From contig JAJKFL010000013.1 in NCBI GenBank assembly GCA_021186555.1, positions 43,115,144-43,179,143 of the forward strand: a stretch of 64,000 nt of DNA, given 5' to 3'. A program made the translations under genes and the position numbers. Positions 12,178 through 23,926 of this stretch are shown here, piece after piece (within the stretch, counting starts at the first letter, position 1; every line of letters begins with the position of its first letter). This stretch comes from Reticulitermes speratus (Eukaryota > Arthropoda > Insecta > Blattodea > Rhinotermitidae). Below the pieces are notes generated by a model. It saw only the letters and a program-made list of their open reading frames with translations, searched no databases and had not been told where the DNA came from.

Positions 12178-12527
12178 AACTCTTGTTAAAGACAATAGAC
12201 TAGCACTAAAGTGCCATCTTGAAACATGAGTATGTAGTGGTATAAAGTTACCATGTACTCAGAAATTCTAAACCATCTTCTCAAAATGTACAGGTGTCTT
12301 GAATATATCATAATATAAGCACTGTTGAATACAAATGGTTAAGCTATTATGTTGATAATACTGCGGTCAATGTTGAACAATATGAAATGTACTTACCAAA
12401 GGATTTTATATATCCACCTGTACTAATGACTTTACCTGTGTTCATGTTATTTGTTTCGCCAATTTCATCCAGATAGACCTTTGTTAAACTTGTTGATCTA
12501 ATCTGTAACTTTTACATCTGCCACTAT

Positions 12528-12533
12528 AATAAA
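12528..12533 (+). promoter_or_regulatory. AATAAA polyadenylation signal of TMEM181
   Basis: Canonical AATAAA about 350 bases after the TMEM181 stop codon, giving a 3'UTR of ordinary length. Confidence 0.6.
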
Positions 12534-14561
12534 GATGTCTGACAGACCAAATATTCATTTGTATTTTTGGATATTAACAAGGGGAAGAAAAGTAAAGTCA
12601 TATTTCCTATTAACTTAAGTGCTTGGAAATTGCAAACAGGTTAATGAGGAAGACCCTGATACTATGAATGTAATAAGAAGACATTCTTACTACATCTTGT
12701 AGTTCATAAACCAGCGTATAGTTCTGTAGTAGGGCTTCAGATCTATTTAATGTTGAATTATGTTTCTTTATGACAAAGTGTTCAGTTTATATGGAAATGT
12801 CCTATTTATAGTAGCACAGCACAGTGGTAATATGCTGCAAAACTGTAGAGGCAACAGCCCAGCGGGTTTCTTGCGTGGGACACTGACTCTCTCATCAGTC
12901 TCCACTTACACAGTGCTTCGTAACTGATTACTGTCAAAAAGGGATGCATACTTACCATGTTTTATAAGAAACGCTGCATTCAACGTGCCTCGCAGTATGT
13001 AAACAAGTTTTGTGATACTTCCTGAAAGTTATCCTCAGGAAATGAAGTAATTACAAATGCTGGTTTATTCTTTGGAGCTTGGTGGTGAAAGGATTATTCC
13101 TGTATGCCTTTCCCTTCAAGTTAAAAATTATGGCAACAAAAATCAGGGATCTCAGACGCCAGAATATGTTGCTAATTATTTTGCTCTCATACACCTCATA
13201 TGGCACCCATGGATTTGCCAGCAATATGTGCTTTAGCATATAAATATCTATGTTGCCTTTCTTCATTGGTCAGTTGATTGAAGAAGGGATCTAATATGTT
13301 GCTGATGTACAGATTTAAATTCAAAATTTGGTGAAAACAACTGTGCCATTATTCACCGTGCAATTATAGCACACCACATCCCCAATTATACAATATGTAA
13401 TGGCCCTTATTGAACAGCATGAAAATTTCCTTCACTCCATATTCACACCTTCTGCATACTAATATGACCAGGAAAGTTAAATAATTAGTTTATATGGGAA
13501 AAATTTAATCAAGTCCTGTGTCTATAAATGCAGACCCCAGTGGGATCAGTTTCTTATGCCAAGCATCTTAATGATCTGTGAAGGCTAATGTCTAATAACA
13601 ATCCCTGAATGTCTTGAAATTTGTCATCATTTACTGCATATGTAGTAAATATATATAGGGCTTTGCTCACTTCTTCACAGCAGATTCTAGCATATTACAT
13701 TAAAATAAGGTACTGACTATGACTTCACCCAAATTCTTCCCAAATTGAACCAATGGTCCTCCACTTTTCGATCAGCTTCCACACACTTGACCTGCTGGTG
13801 CAATATATTCTGCAGCTTCCTTTTTACACCCTCCTGTCTAGTTGCTTCACTCATTGACATACATGTAGACATCCATGGATCCCAACTTAGTCATAATGAC
13901 TAGGAATGTGCAACAACATAACACAAGACAAGTGCAACAGAAACATATTAAGGATTCACAAAAGATAAAAGTTAAGCAGAGTGACCTTATGTTAGCTGAA
14001 AAATATTGTATGTCCACTTCTCATACTGTTTTGTGTGTTGGCAAGAAGCACAGTGATTAATGCTATTCAAGTTTGACATTAGTCATTTCAGTGTATTACT
14101 GTTCATGTTAAGGTGTTATTTATTTTGTTTGTATAAAGAAGGTGCAGGAAAAGTTTACTTCAGTGTGTTGCACTTAGTATTATTCATTACCAAATTTATT
14201 ACTCTTTTTACCTAAACTTTGAGCCAGCTTATTAGCAGAAAAGAATTTACTCATATAGTGTCATGAGCAAATATTATTGGTTCTGATAAGGCTTTTTATA
14301 GCTGCAGGGAGGTCATTTGTAGCACCTATGTTGTCAAAATTAAAGGCCCTAGAATGTGTCCTTGGGGCATGCTATATTTTACTGTGCCCCAGTTTGAAGA
14401 GAAATTCTGAGTTTAGTGGATGATTTTATTTGTACCTTTTGTGTTAAACATTTAAGCTAAGATGTGAACCAGTTTAAAGCTTTACCTTGAAGACCATAAA
14501 AATGTAATTTGGAAAACAAAATTTAATGACAGTCAAATACAATAACTGAAATAACCTCCAA
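12534..14561. other. Spacer between TMEM181 and mle/DHX9
   Basis: About 2 kb of AT-rich DNA. Open frames are short and unlike any protein I recognise. I see no tRNA, repeat array or transposon terminus in it. Confidence 0.6.
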
Positions 14562-15000
14562 TCAGTTTATATTCATAGTAACCGCTTGCGAACCCACAGG
14601 TAAACCTGTGATCACAAGGAGCAGTTTTATCTTGATCATCGTGTATGTGGCCAGGGACAGTGTGGAGGTTATTATCGGCTCAGCTAACGGTACTACCATG
14701 ATTACTGCCGTTGTATTATCCCATGTGGTCGGATAGGTAGTAGCATCATCCGCATCGTAGCTAATCCGTGGTACACCTAATGCGACGTTGCCGTTGCTAA
14801 CAAGCAGCATTCTGTGCTCGGTTGTATGCACATGTCCATATTTCGGTGTAAGCAATTGGTTATTATTTTGTCTTCTAGATGCTACTGACCGAACACTGCT
14901 TCGGATAACCACGAAACGTTACACACCGCGTATAATCTTTTGTGGTGTCGATCACCTCTTTGCAAGCCTCGTCGTATGCCGTGGCGCGGCTTGACTGGTG
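14562..15000. other. CpG-richer stretch upstream of mle/DHX9, unassigned - strand ORF
   Basis: Base composition changes here, with many CG dinucleotides (for example cgaaacgttacacaccgcg, cgtcgtatgccgtggcgcgg) against an AT-rich background. A - strand frame at 14562-14912 encodes 116 residues with a hydrophobic C-terminal half (VIMVVPLAEPIITSTLSLAT), but I recognise no family and see no upstream or downstream exon. It could be the shared promoter region of mle/DHX9 and a divergent transcript, a first exon, or chance. Confidence 0.3.
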
Positions 15001-15070
15001 CTGGCAACATAATAAAATTAATCTCTCAAGTCGTTATTCCTAATCAATGCCGTTTATAGTTTAAGAAAAG

Positions 15071-15078
15071 TATAAAAG
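15071..15078 (+). promoter_or_regulatory. TATA-like box upstream of mle/DHX9
   Basis: TATAAAAG lies 285 bases before the chosen start codon, just after the CpG-richer stretch. A TSS about 30 bases downstream would give a 5'UTR of about 250 bases. A motif match only. Confidence 0.3.
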
Positions 15079-15355
15079 TCCCTGAATAACGATTAGAGTT
15101 ATTATTTTAATAAATCAGATTTCAGAAAGGCGGTATTACAATGATCATCTTCCTATTATAAGAGCAGTATTTCGATTTTTCACACAGGAAATGAATGAGA
15201 TTTACCGTAGGATGTCAAGCCTGTAGTTTTCAATCTGGAATGGCGTGAACTGGAGCAGGAAGGAGGGTCGTACGGTAGCACAAAGTGAGGAAATAGCAAT
15301 CTCATTTAAGTGCCAGGTTCTTTCATTCGATGTTGGTTGTGAAAATACTTGCACT

Positions 15356-18300
15356 ATGAGCGATATAAAATCGTTTTTTCACCAGTGGTGTACAAAACAG
15401 AAATTGACTCCGCAGTTTGATGTTCGACCCACGGGCCCAAAGCATCGACAGCGTTTCTTATGTGAAGTGCGTGTAGAAGGATTTGATTATGTTGGTGCAG
15501 GAAACTCAACAAACAAAAAGGATTCACAGAGTAATGCGGCACGAGATTTTGTTCAGTATCTGGTGCGTCAGTCTCTTGTCAGTGCTAAGGATCTTCCATC
15601 TGAGCTTGGACCAGAGACAAATGCCAAAGATACACCTCCTTCAGAACTACCACCTGGAGGTCCTGCTGCACCTCATGTGTCGCTTGGACTCACGCGCCCT
15701 GTTTTTCAGCCTGGCATGGGTCCAAATGAAATTGGTGAGGCATATCGTCCATACCAGCGTGATGGAGACCACCCTCAAACCTATATGGACAGATTGGCTG
15801 AACAACAGAAAGTGGAAGAAGCAGAGGACCTGGATGTAAATGCAAGTATTCATGGCAACTGGACGGTAGAGAATGCGAAATCGAAGCTGCACCAGTTCAT
15901 GCAGATGCATCGCATCCAGACTGATTACAAGTACACTCCTGTGGGACCAGATCATACCAGAAGTTTTGTTGCAGAAATGAGCTTCTTTGTGAAGCAGTTA
16001 GGAAGAACCATTTGGGGTCGAGAGACAGGTTCCAACAAACAGAGTGCATCTAAGAGTTGTGCACTGTCACTGGTGCGTCAGTTATTTCACTTAGGAGTAA
16101 TAGAAGCATTTAGTGGTACCCTCAAGAAAAATAAAGAGAGTGAACAGATGAAAGAATATGCAGTAGAACTTAGTCCTGATTTGGAAGCACAAGTGTTAGC
16201 TGTGTTAGAAGACTTGCAGATAAAACCAGTGGCAGTTCCCGTGGAAGCTGGAGCAGGACCAGTGTCTCTGTTGACATCACATGTTTTGGATGACTTCATA
16301 ACATCAAAGCCCCATTCAGCAGGTGTTGTGACCTGGTCACCCCACAACCCAACTGGAATCCTTGGACTGGTTGTAACATTGATGAAGGTCCCCTTGCCCA
16401 AGCAAATATGGATCAAATTAGTGAAGATCTGGCAAACAATTTTCGTGATAGAATGCAGAATGATACTGCACTTCAAGGCATGGTAAAAGAGCGAAGTTCT
16501 CTTCCTGTATCTGCAATGAGAGGGGCTGTTATGGAAGCCATTAATGATAGTCCTGTCGTTGTTGTCAGAGGGAACACTGGTTGTGGAAAAACAACTCAAG
16601 TGTGTCAGTACATATTAGATGACTACATTCAGTCTGGCCAAGGTGCGTATTGCAACATTGTTGTGACACAACCTCGACGTATATCAGCTGTATCTGTGGC
16701 AGACCGCGTGGCCAATGAGAGAGTAGAACAACTAGGTCTGAGTGTGGGTTACAGTGTGCGCTTTGAGTCATGCCTGCCAAGACCTTATGGAGGAATTTTG
16801 TTTTGTACTGTTGGAGTGTTACTTCGAAAACTTGAGAATGGCCTTCGAGGAGTGTCACATGTTATTGTTGATGAGATTCATGAACGTGATGTCAACAGCG
16901 ATTTTATATGGTGGTTCTACGCGACATGGTCCACACTTATCCTGATCTACGACTAATTCTCATGTCTGCTACCATTGACACCACTCTCTTCAGTGAGTAC
17001 TTCAACAACTGCCCTGTTGTTGAGATACCTGGTAGAGCCTACCCAGTGCAGGAGTACTTTTTGGAGGACTGTGTGCAGATGCTTAACTTTGTGCCACCCG
17101 CTGATACCCGGAAGCGCCGTAATAAAGATAAGGATGAGAGTGAAGGAACATTAGGTGCAGAAGATCAAGAAGAGAATCTCAATAAGATGGTATCTTCACA
17201 GTATTCTGTACAGACTAAAAATGCAGTAGCTCAGTTGAGTGAGAAGGAGGTAAGTTTTGAGCTAATAGAAGAATTGTTGAAATACATCAAATCATTGGAT
17301 ACATGCGGTGCAGTTCTAATATTCTTGCCAGGGTGGAACCTCATCTTTGCACTAATGCGTCACCTTCAGCAGCATCCAGTATTTGGGAACCAGGGCTACA
17401 GCATCATCCCACTTCATTCACAGTTACCAAGAGAAGATCAGCGCCGAGTATTTGAACCTGTACCAGAGGGTGTAACAAAGATAATTCTCTCAACAAATAT
17501 AGCAGAAACTTCCATCACAATTAATGATGTTGTCTATGTAATAGATAGCTGCAAATCTAAAATGAAGTTATTTACTTCACACAATAATATGACTAACTAT
17601 GCAACAGTGTGGGCTTCAAGAACAAATCTTGAACAGCGGAAAGGACGTGCCGGTAGAGTTCGGCCTGGGTTCTGCTTCCACTTACTCAGCAGGGCTCGCT
17701 TTGAACGTCTTGAAGAACACATGACACCAGAAATGTTCCGAACTCCACTTCATGAGCTTGCGCTTTCCATCAAGCTGCTACGACTGGGAGACATAGGACA
17801 GTTCCTTAGTAAGGCCATCCAGCCCCCACCTATAGATGCAGTCATTGAAGCAGAGGTACTTCTAAGGGAAATGAAATGCCTAGATAGCAATGCTGAGCTA
17901 ACCCCTCTGGGCCGAATACTGGCGAAGTTGCCTATAGAGCCCCGGCTTGGGAAGATGATGATTCTTGGTTGTATGTTTTTTGTGGTGATTCTCTAGCTAC
18001 AATGGCAGCCAATAGCTCAACATTTCCAGAAGTATTCACAACAGGATTAGATCACAGAAGATTGACATACCAACAAAAAGCTTTTTCTGGGAACCGTTAT
18101 TCTGATCATGTAGCCATGTTAAATGCTTTTCAGGCCTGGGAAGAAGCACGCACTGATGGTGAACAGGCAGAAGCAGCATTCTGTGACAACAAGATGCTAT
18201 CCATGCCCACTCTGAGGGTCACGTGGGAGGCCAAGAACCAGCTGAAGGAATTGCTGCAGTCCACAGGATTTCCTGAGGAGACTATGGTACCTGCTGTGTT

Positions 18301-19062
18301 TAGCTTCCAAGGGGGACCTGACCCCAAGCTTGATGTGGTTACAGCTCTGATGTGCATGGGGCTGTATCCAAATGTGTGCTTTCACAAGGAGAAGCGCAAA
18401 GTTCTTACAACAGAATCAAAAGCTGCATTGATCCACAAGACATCAGTGAATTGCAGCAACATGGAACAGCATTTTCCTTTCCCATTCTTCGTATTTGGAG
18501 AAAAGATCCGGACACGTGCTGTGTCATGCAAGCAGATGACCATGGTAACCCTGTTCACCTCTTACTCTTTGGGTCACGCAAGGTGGAGTTTGTTGATAAC
18601 ATGGTGCGTCTTGACAACTGGATCAATCTATCAATGAAGCCTCATGTGGCGGCTGCAATAGTTGCACTGCGTCCAATCCTGGAAAGTCTGGTGATTCGAG
18701 CATCACGTGACCCAGAGTCCGTTACAGAGATGTCTCCTCTAGATGAGAAAGTGATGAATGTCATAAAGCAGCTGTGCAGAATGAACGCTGGACGCCATGG
18801 CTTGGAGCAGGTTGGTATGGGAGGATTCAACAGCCGACGCCCACCACGTGGACACAGCTATAGCAACAATGGACCACTTCCAAAGATGATGCGTGTTGAC
18901 AGAGGTGGTTTTAGGGGTGGATACGGTAACCAGGGGAGAGGTGGCTACGGTTCTTACGGAGGAGGTGGCTATGGTTCTTACGGAGGAGGTGGCGGAGGGG
19001 GGTATCATGGCGGTGGTGGTGGCGGAGGCGGTTTCAGAGGTGGCTATTTTGGTAGGTACTAA
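15356..19062 (+). CDS. mle: Maleless/DHX9 (RNA helicase A) homologue, four frameshifts
   Basis: ATP-dependent nuclear RNA helicase of the DExH-box DHX9/MLE family; the fly orthologue remodels roX RNA in dosage compensation. The start at 15356 ([12 protein letters not shown]) begins the first dsRBD. The second dsRBD spans about 15839-16110. Core motifs: Walker [10 protein letters not shown] 16570-16596; DEIH 16870-16881; SAT 16965-16973; [11 protein letters not shown] near 17488; QRKGRAGR 17634-17657. HA2 and OB-fold follow, then a Gly-rich RGG-type tail from about 18900 ending FRGGYFGRY and TAA. Length matches the family. The frame drops one base at four places: about 16350-16353, 16901-16909, the T6 run 17976-17981 and CCC 18549-18551. 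No in-frame nonsense codon or intron was seen. So it is either an expressed gene with sequencing errors or a young processed pseudogene. No poly(A) tract or target duplication was found to prove retroposition. Confidence 0.92.
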
Positions 19063-20865
19063 TAGATCATTCCCACATCTTTTTGGTTAAACTGTTCAAT
19101 GGTTTCATGTCTTGAAGACTTGATATAATGTTTGCAAGAAGGGAAGGCTAATATTTCAGTTATTTAGTAGCAGTATTTAAATTCAGTTGCACTGTTGTGC
19201 ATTTATGAGTAGTGCAAGTAGTAAAAGGTCGTTGAACATGACATTACTTGACCTACACAGCACTGTTGAATGTACCTCAGAAATATGCAGTTTTAGATAT
19301 TGCAAAGATAATTACATAAGATATATTAACATACATATGTAATCATGTTATAACAAGTGTGAAGTCCTTTGCAGTCTAAAGCAAACTTGTGGCCTGTTTT
19401 TGGGCCATAGCCTCTTCATTGCTGGGGCTTCAAGACAGCTGAGTTTTTACAAGGTGAGAATGTCAGCCTCATGCCCAACCCCTGACCCAGGGGGTGGGGG
19501 AATGACGTGTGCAGGGTATATCTGTGTGTCTGGCACCTCTCTCAAAACCTTTCCAGCATGGGTGGCCCTACCAGCAGCTACGCTACCGCTGGCATGGCTT
19601 TTGAGTTTACTAGTGCACACAGGCTACCTCACCTGGTTAAGTATACCTTTGTGAAGGTGAAGATGTCATTGAGGGAGCTGAATAGGACTCACCAGCCCCT
19701 ATTTCTGGATAGGACTCATAAACCTCTATTTCTGAATACAACTCACCAACTCTATTTATGAGTAGGACTCGGCAACCCCTATTTCTGACTAAAGTAAACT
19801 TGTAATGGCAATAATGATTCTTAAATTTGTGGTTTGTTGTCATTACTTACTGTGGCACTCCAGGTGGATTGACTGATAAAGTTAAGCGTAGTCATTAGGC
19901 ATAAAGCAAGCCAAGTGGATGAATATATATAAGAACTGGACCACCATTACTGACAGAAACGTATTGTGGCTGACATTAGAGCAGAGTAAGCAGGTGCGCA
20001 CCCAGAAAGTTTAATTGGGGGGGGGGCTGACCCTGGGGCTATATAATTTGTGTTTGTTTTTAAAAAGTATGTTATAAAAATCATGTCATAAGTATAACCG
20101 TAACATAACTGTAACATAACGCTGTTTGCAACTGCATCTATATACATACAAATATAACTACATGTTCCATGACTTGATCACAGTGTCATATCTTATTTTT
20201 AATTTTGTTAATTTGATATTCAAAATTCTAATGTCATAGTCATCTGCTTATTTCAGCTGAAGGGTAAATCAAGTAAAGTGTTTGATATCATCATATCTAC
20301 AAAATCGGTTTTTTAAATTCCAGTTTGGGGGGGCTGGTGGGCTGTAGCCCCCCCCCCGGGGGGGGGGGTGCACCCTTGAGAGTAAGTGATAAAATTATTC
20401 TGATAGAAACCAGGGTTGGTCAAGAGAGAGCAAAGTATTTTCGTCTAGATTGCTTCTGTGATGCTGTTTAGTGATCTGTGTATTTTACCTGCTACAACTT
20501 TGTTTACATTGTTTCACTACTTACCCTGATCAGTGCTGGTGGCATTTCTTACCTATATATACGAGTACTCTCGTGCATTTTGATTGCTTTTGTGCCTGCT
20601 GATGATGATTAGCTGAGTAAGGCTTCTTCCCCATTTTACCCAGGCTCAGAAATATTGTTCTGAGACTGTTATGCTTTAATCAGACAATGGAAAAAGTCTA
20701 ATTGGAGTGCCAAAGTAATAATAATGATACTTGTACGTTTTGAAAAAGTTTATTACTCTTCTCATGCCTAACTTCTAATGTGCGCTGATGCTCTGAATTA
20801 TTTTTTTATGTCCACATTTGTCATTGCAGACAGACTGCCAGGTACATTACAGTATCATACTCTGT
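19063..20865. other. Region 3' of mle/DHX9, no gene seen
   Basis: Contains the likely mle/DHX9 3'UTR, though I see no AATAAA close by. There is a short degenerate direct repeat at about 19676-19790 (tcaccaac/ctatttctg words) and G-runs at 20018-20027 and 20330-20336. No convincing exon. Confidence 0.5.
20348..20368. repeat. C10G11 palindromic homopolymer block
   Basis: Ten C followed directly by eleven G. It is preceded by gtttgggggggctg, which resembles gtttaattgggggg at 20010, so 19993-20374 may be a degenerate element, but I could not define its ends. Confidence 0.6.
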
Positions 20866-21140
20866 GAGGGGCCGGGATAACATAGTCAGTATAGCAACTT
20901 GCTACAGGTTTGGGGTTTGAACTCTGGTGGGAGCAAGAGATTTTCTTTTCTCCACACTTGTCCAGACTGGCCCTGGGTACTGGTACAATGGGTACTGGGG
21001 CTGTTCCCAGGTGTAAAGCAGCCAGGGCATGGCATTGACCACCCACCCCCATCGCATGCCAAGGTTAAGAATGAGTAGAGCTATACCTCTGCTCCCACTC
21101 TGTTCCAGCATAGCATGTTATGGGGAGACCTTTACCTTTA
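20866..21140 (+). mobile_element. SINE-A, tRNA-derived, full-length-like
   Basis: Opens with a tRNA-like head (ggggccgggataacatagtc, then ggtttgaactctgg resembling a B box). The body has cagactggccctgggtac and agctatacctctgctccc, and it ends in a (CCTTTA)n tail near 21130. It is the + orientation of the family seen on the - strand at 53812, 61201 and 63318. Confidence 0.75.
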
Positions 21141-22721
21141 CCCTTATATTATCATATGTAGTATCTTAAGGAATTTATTAAAGTATGTTGGATCTGCTAA
21201 AAGTCTTGTAATTGTATGAATTCTAAGAATATGAAAATAGTTATTCATAATCTGTTGAAGATATATTGTCACATCCTGGTTCTTCAAATGTAGTTGTGCT
21301 GTGGATTGTTTCTCCATAAAATAATCCGACCTTTTTATAGCAAAGGGCCACATCTGTTATTGTGGGCTGGTTTGTGGGTCACACGTGGAAAAATAACAGC
21401 AAGTCGTATACCTAACTGCCTAAATTATTGGCTTAAGTTTTGTAGTATATACATTATTTACAAATGTGGCCGCAGATTGGAGACCCATGGTGTATGACAT
21501 CGATTGGGTCCTGTGTACCAGATCTAGTGACAGTGATGAAAGAATGTCAGTTTCACTGGAATGTTGTTCAGTTGGATAACACATCTGATTATATCTGTTA
21601 TTTATATGAAATTTAGTAGATGAAAAAATCAGTGAAGGTAAGATTGACCTTTTCCATTGGAGGCATCTTTTCCAAACTCTTCACAAGCTATTGAAGTTTT
21701 TTCTTGTGTGTGCGCCTTCCATACTGCAGTCTGATACACTTCTGTGTTTTCATTATGTGTCCCATCATAACATGACGACTTACTTTTGGGTAAATGATGA
21801 GACACAAAGTAGTTCATACAACTACCAGCAGATGGCACAATTTCCCAAACTTTATATAGAGACAAGGCCTAGTTTGTCAAGTCTGTAGTGATATATAAAG
21901 TACCACCTTGACATGGAACCAAAAAACGGTAAAGTAAATCATTGCTGTCTTTTGTTCATGATACAGCTGAAGATCATTCATGGTTGTGCAGGCTACGAAG
22001 ACAAAATATGTTTTGTCTACTGTACATAAGGCATTGTGAGTTTATCTTGACAGATGTCATGTGCAAGACCATGTATGTTTGCTGACAGTGATTTCTGTGT
22101 CATTACATTAAGTAAAGTGATTGTACCATATGTTCATCATATGGGGTGACTATATGTAAAGAGGTTCGCTTAATCTTCTGTTAGTGGGATACTGCCTAGT
22201 GCTGCAGTTTATGTCAGGTTTGTTATACAAGAAACAAAGTTTACTCCTGGGTTTGAATGATATCATTATCATCATCTCTTATAATCTCAGATTCTTTTTT
22301 CCTGGTAATTATCCTCTTGAACCAGTGGCTTCAAGTTTCAGTTTGTAGCATTTTGCATATTATGTATGTAGTTCCCAGTATAACTATTTTTTTTTTTTGC
22401 AAGGAGTCTATTAAATGCTTGCCTGGTACTATTTCTTTTAGTGACAATCCTGTGGCCCCAGTAATTACTGGCATAACAAATCATTCTAAGTTCATCATCA
22501 TGATCATTATTTAGGTATATTTGCATTAGATACAAGTTGTACTTTTGTGTTACGACGTCAGTGGTTGCACAGGCGATAGTTTAATCATTTTACTGTTAAA
22601 TGAAACTTAACATCCATTCAACTTTTATTGGTATTTTTACAATCTGAGTTTATGCTGCAGCTCAGATGTGAAGCTTTTGTGTTCTTAGAATGGTAATATG
22701 GTCTTGTATGGAATAACATGT
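21141..22721. other. AT-rich intergenic stretch
   Basis: No host exon, RNA gene or element terminus recognised. A poly-T tract of 12 bases occurs near 22387. Confidence 0.5.
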
Positions 22722-22903
22722 AACCAACCGGGTACACATTATACATATATGTAAGTTATTTATTTACAGTCCAACATGTTTCAACTCAGTAGCCATAATC
22801 AGGAATGATACTAATGTTATTCCTGATTATGGCTAATGAGCCAAAACATGTTGGATTGTAAATAAATAACTTACATATATGTATAATGTATACCTGGTTG
22901 GTT
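22722..22903. mobile_element. Foldback element, 85-bp arms
   Basis: Left arm 22722-22806 and right arm 22819-22903 are nearly perfect inverted repeats separated by 12 bases. The arms begin aaccaaccgggtacac / ggttggtt and end ccataatcaggaat / attcctgattatgg. The arms contain caacatgtttcaactcagta, close to a motif in the element at 55321-55752. It has no coding capacity, so it is probably a foldback-type or MITE-like element. Confidence 0.85.
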
Positions 22904-23689
22904 GTAGATTATTTCATTATATTGGTGTGCATGGTACTAGTGTACTACAAACGGTCTTGCATACTTCCTCTTTAATCTATGACACAATTATCATATGGCA
23001 TCCTGGGATAAGTGAAGATGGTCACACTCAAGAATTTGAGATTTTGATGCCAGCCAAAATTTTAGAAGCCAGCCATAAAGAAATATCTTCTAGTCCATTT
23101 GTTACTGTCACAGGACGTGTTTGGTTTTGTGGCCATCTGGAATATTCCATGACTAGTAAAGTTCATAAATTTTGATAAAGATTCCACTGTGCATTATTGT
23201 ATCTACATGTATTATGGTCAGGTTGAGGTCTGCACAACCTTATCTGGATTTAAGGAATAATTCTTTATGAGGTAATATGTGAAGGGAAAAAAAGTATATC
23301 CATATGTAATCCAAACGTATGAATTTCACGTAATTGGATGATATTTTGTGTCCTATAGAATACACATGAAGACATGGTATCTTTGGGTGACACCATAGAT
23401 TTTCAGTGTAACTTCTTGATTTGTATTACGTGTAATTAAGGTCACATACATTTAAGATTAAGCAGGGCAAGTGTTTTTTCTTCTTGCAGTTCTGTTGCTT
23501 GTGTGTGTGATGTAATTATTATCAACATTACATAACTTAAAGATTAAAGTCTGAGATATGATGCTGTGTCAATTGATAATTGGTAACCAACATTTTGGAG
23601 GAGCTTGCTGCCATCGTCTTCAGGGTGCTCAAAGAAGAATGAAGAAATTGTTGCATTATATGGAAAGATTAGGTTAGGCAGTTGGCATA

Positions 23690-23926
23690 GTGCAGTAGCA
23701 GGGGAAGTGTGTTGTGGTGTGGGTAGCACCATGGGTATAACACCAGAAGAAAGAGTGAACACAGTGCAGTAGCAGGGGAAGTGTGTTGTGGTGTGGGTAG
23801 CACCATGGGTATAACACCAGAAGAAAGAGTGAACACAGTGCAGTAGCAGGGGAAGTGTGTTGTGGTGTGGGTAGCACCATGGGTATAACACCAGAAGAAA
23901 GAGTGAACACAGTGCAGTAGCAGGGA
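23690..23926 (+). repeat. 74-bp tandem triplication
   Basis: Three identical 74-base units start at 23690, 23764 and 23838 with gtgcagtagcaggg, followed by a partial fourth at 23912. Units are the same base for base, suggesting very recent duplication. The overlapping - strand frames are repeat artefacts. Confidence 0.95.

Noticed and set aside
14562..14912. A new - strand gene encoding 116 residues
   Set aside because: Only an open frame with unusual composition. No recognisable family, no exon partner and no poly(A) signal, so kept only as an unassigned region.
19993..20374. A DNA transposon bounded by the G-rich tracts
   Set aside because: The two G-rich words are direct, not inverted, repeats, and no target duplication could be defined.
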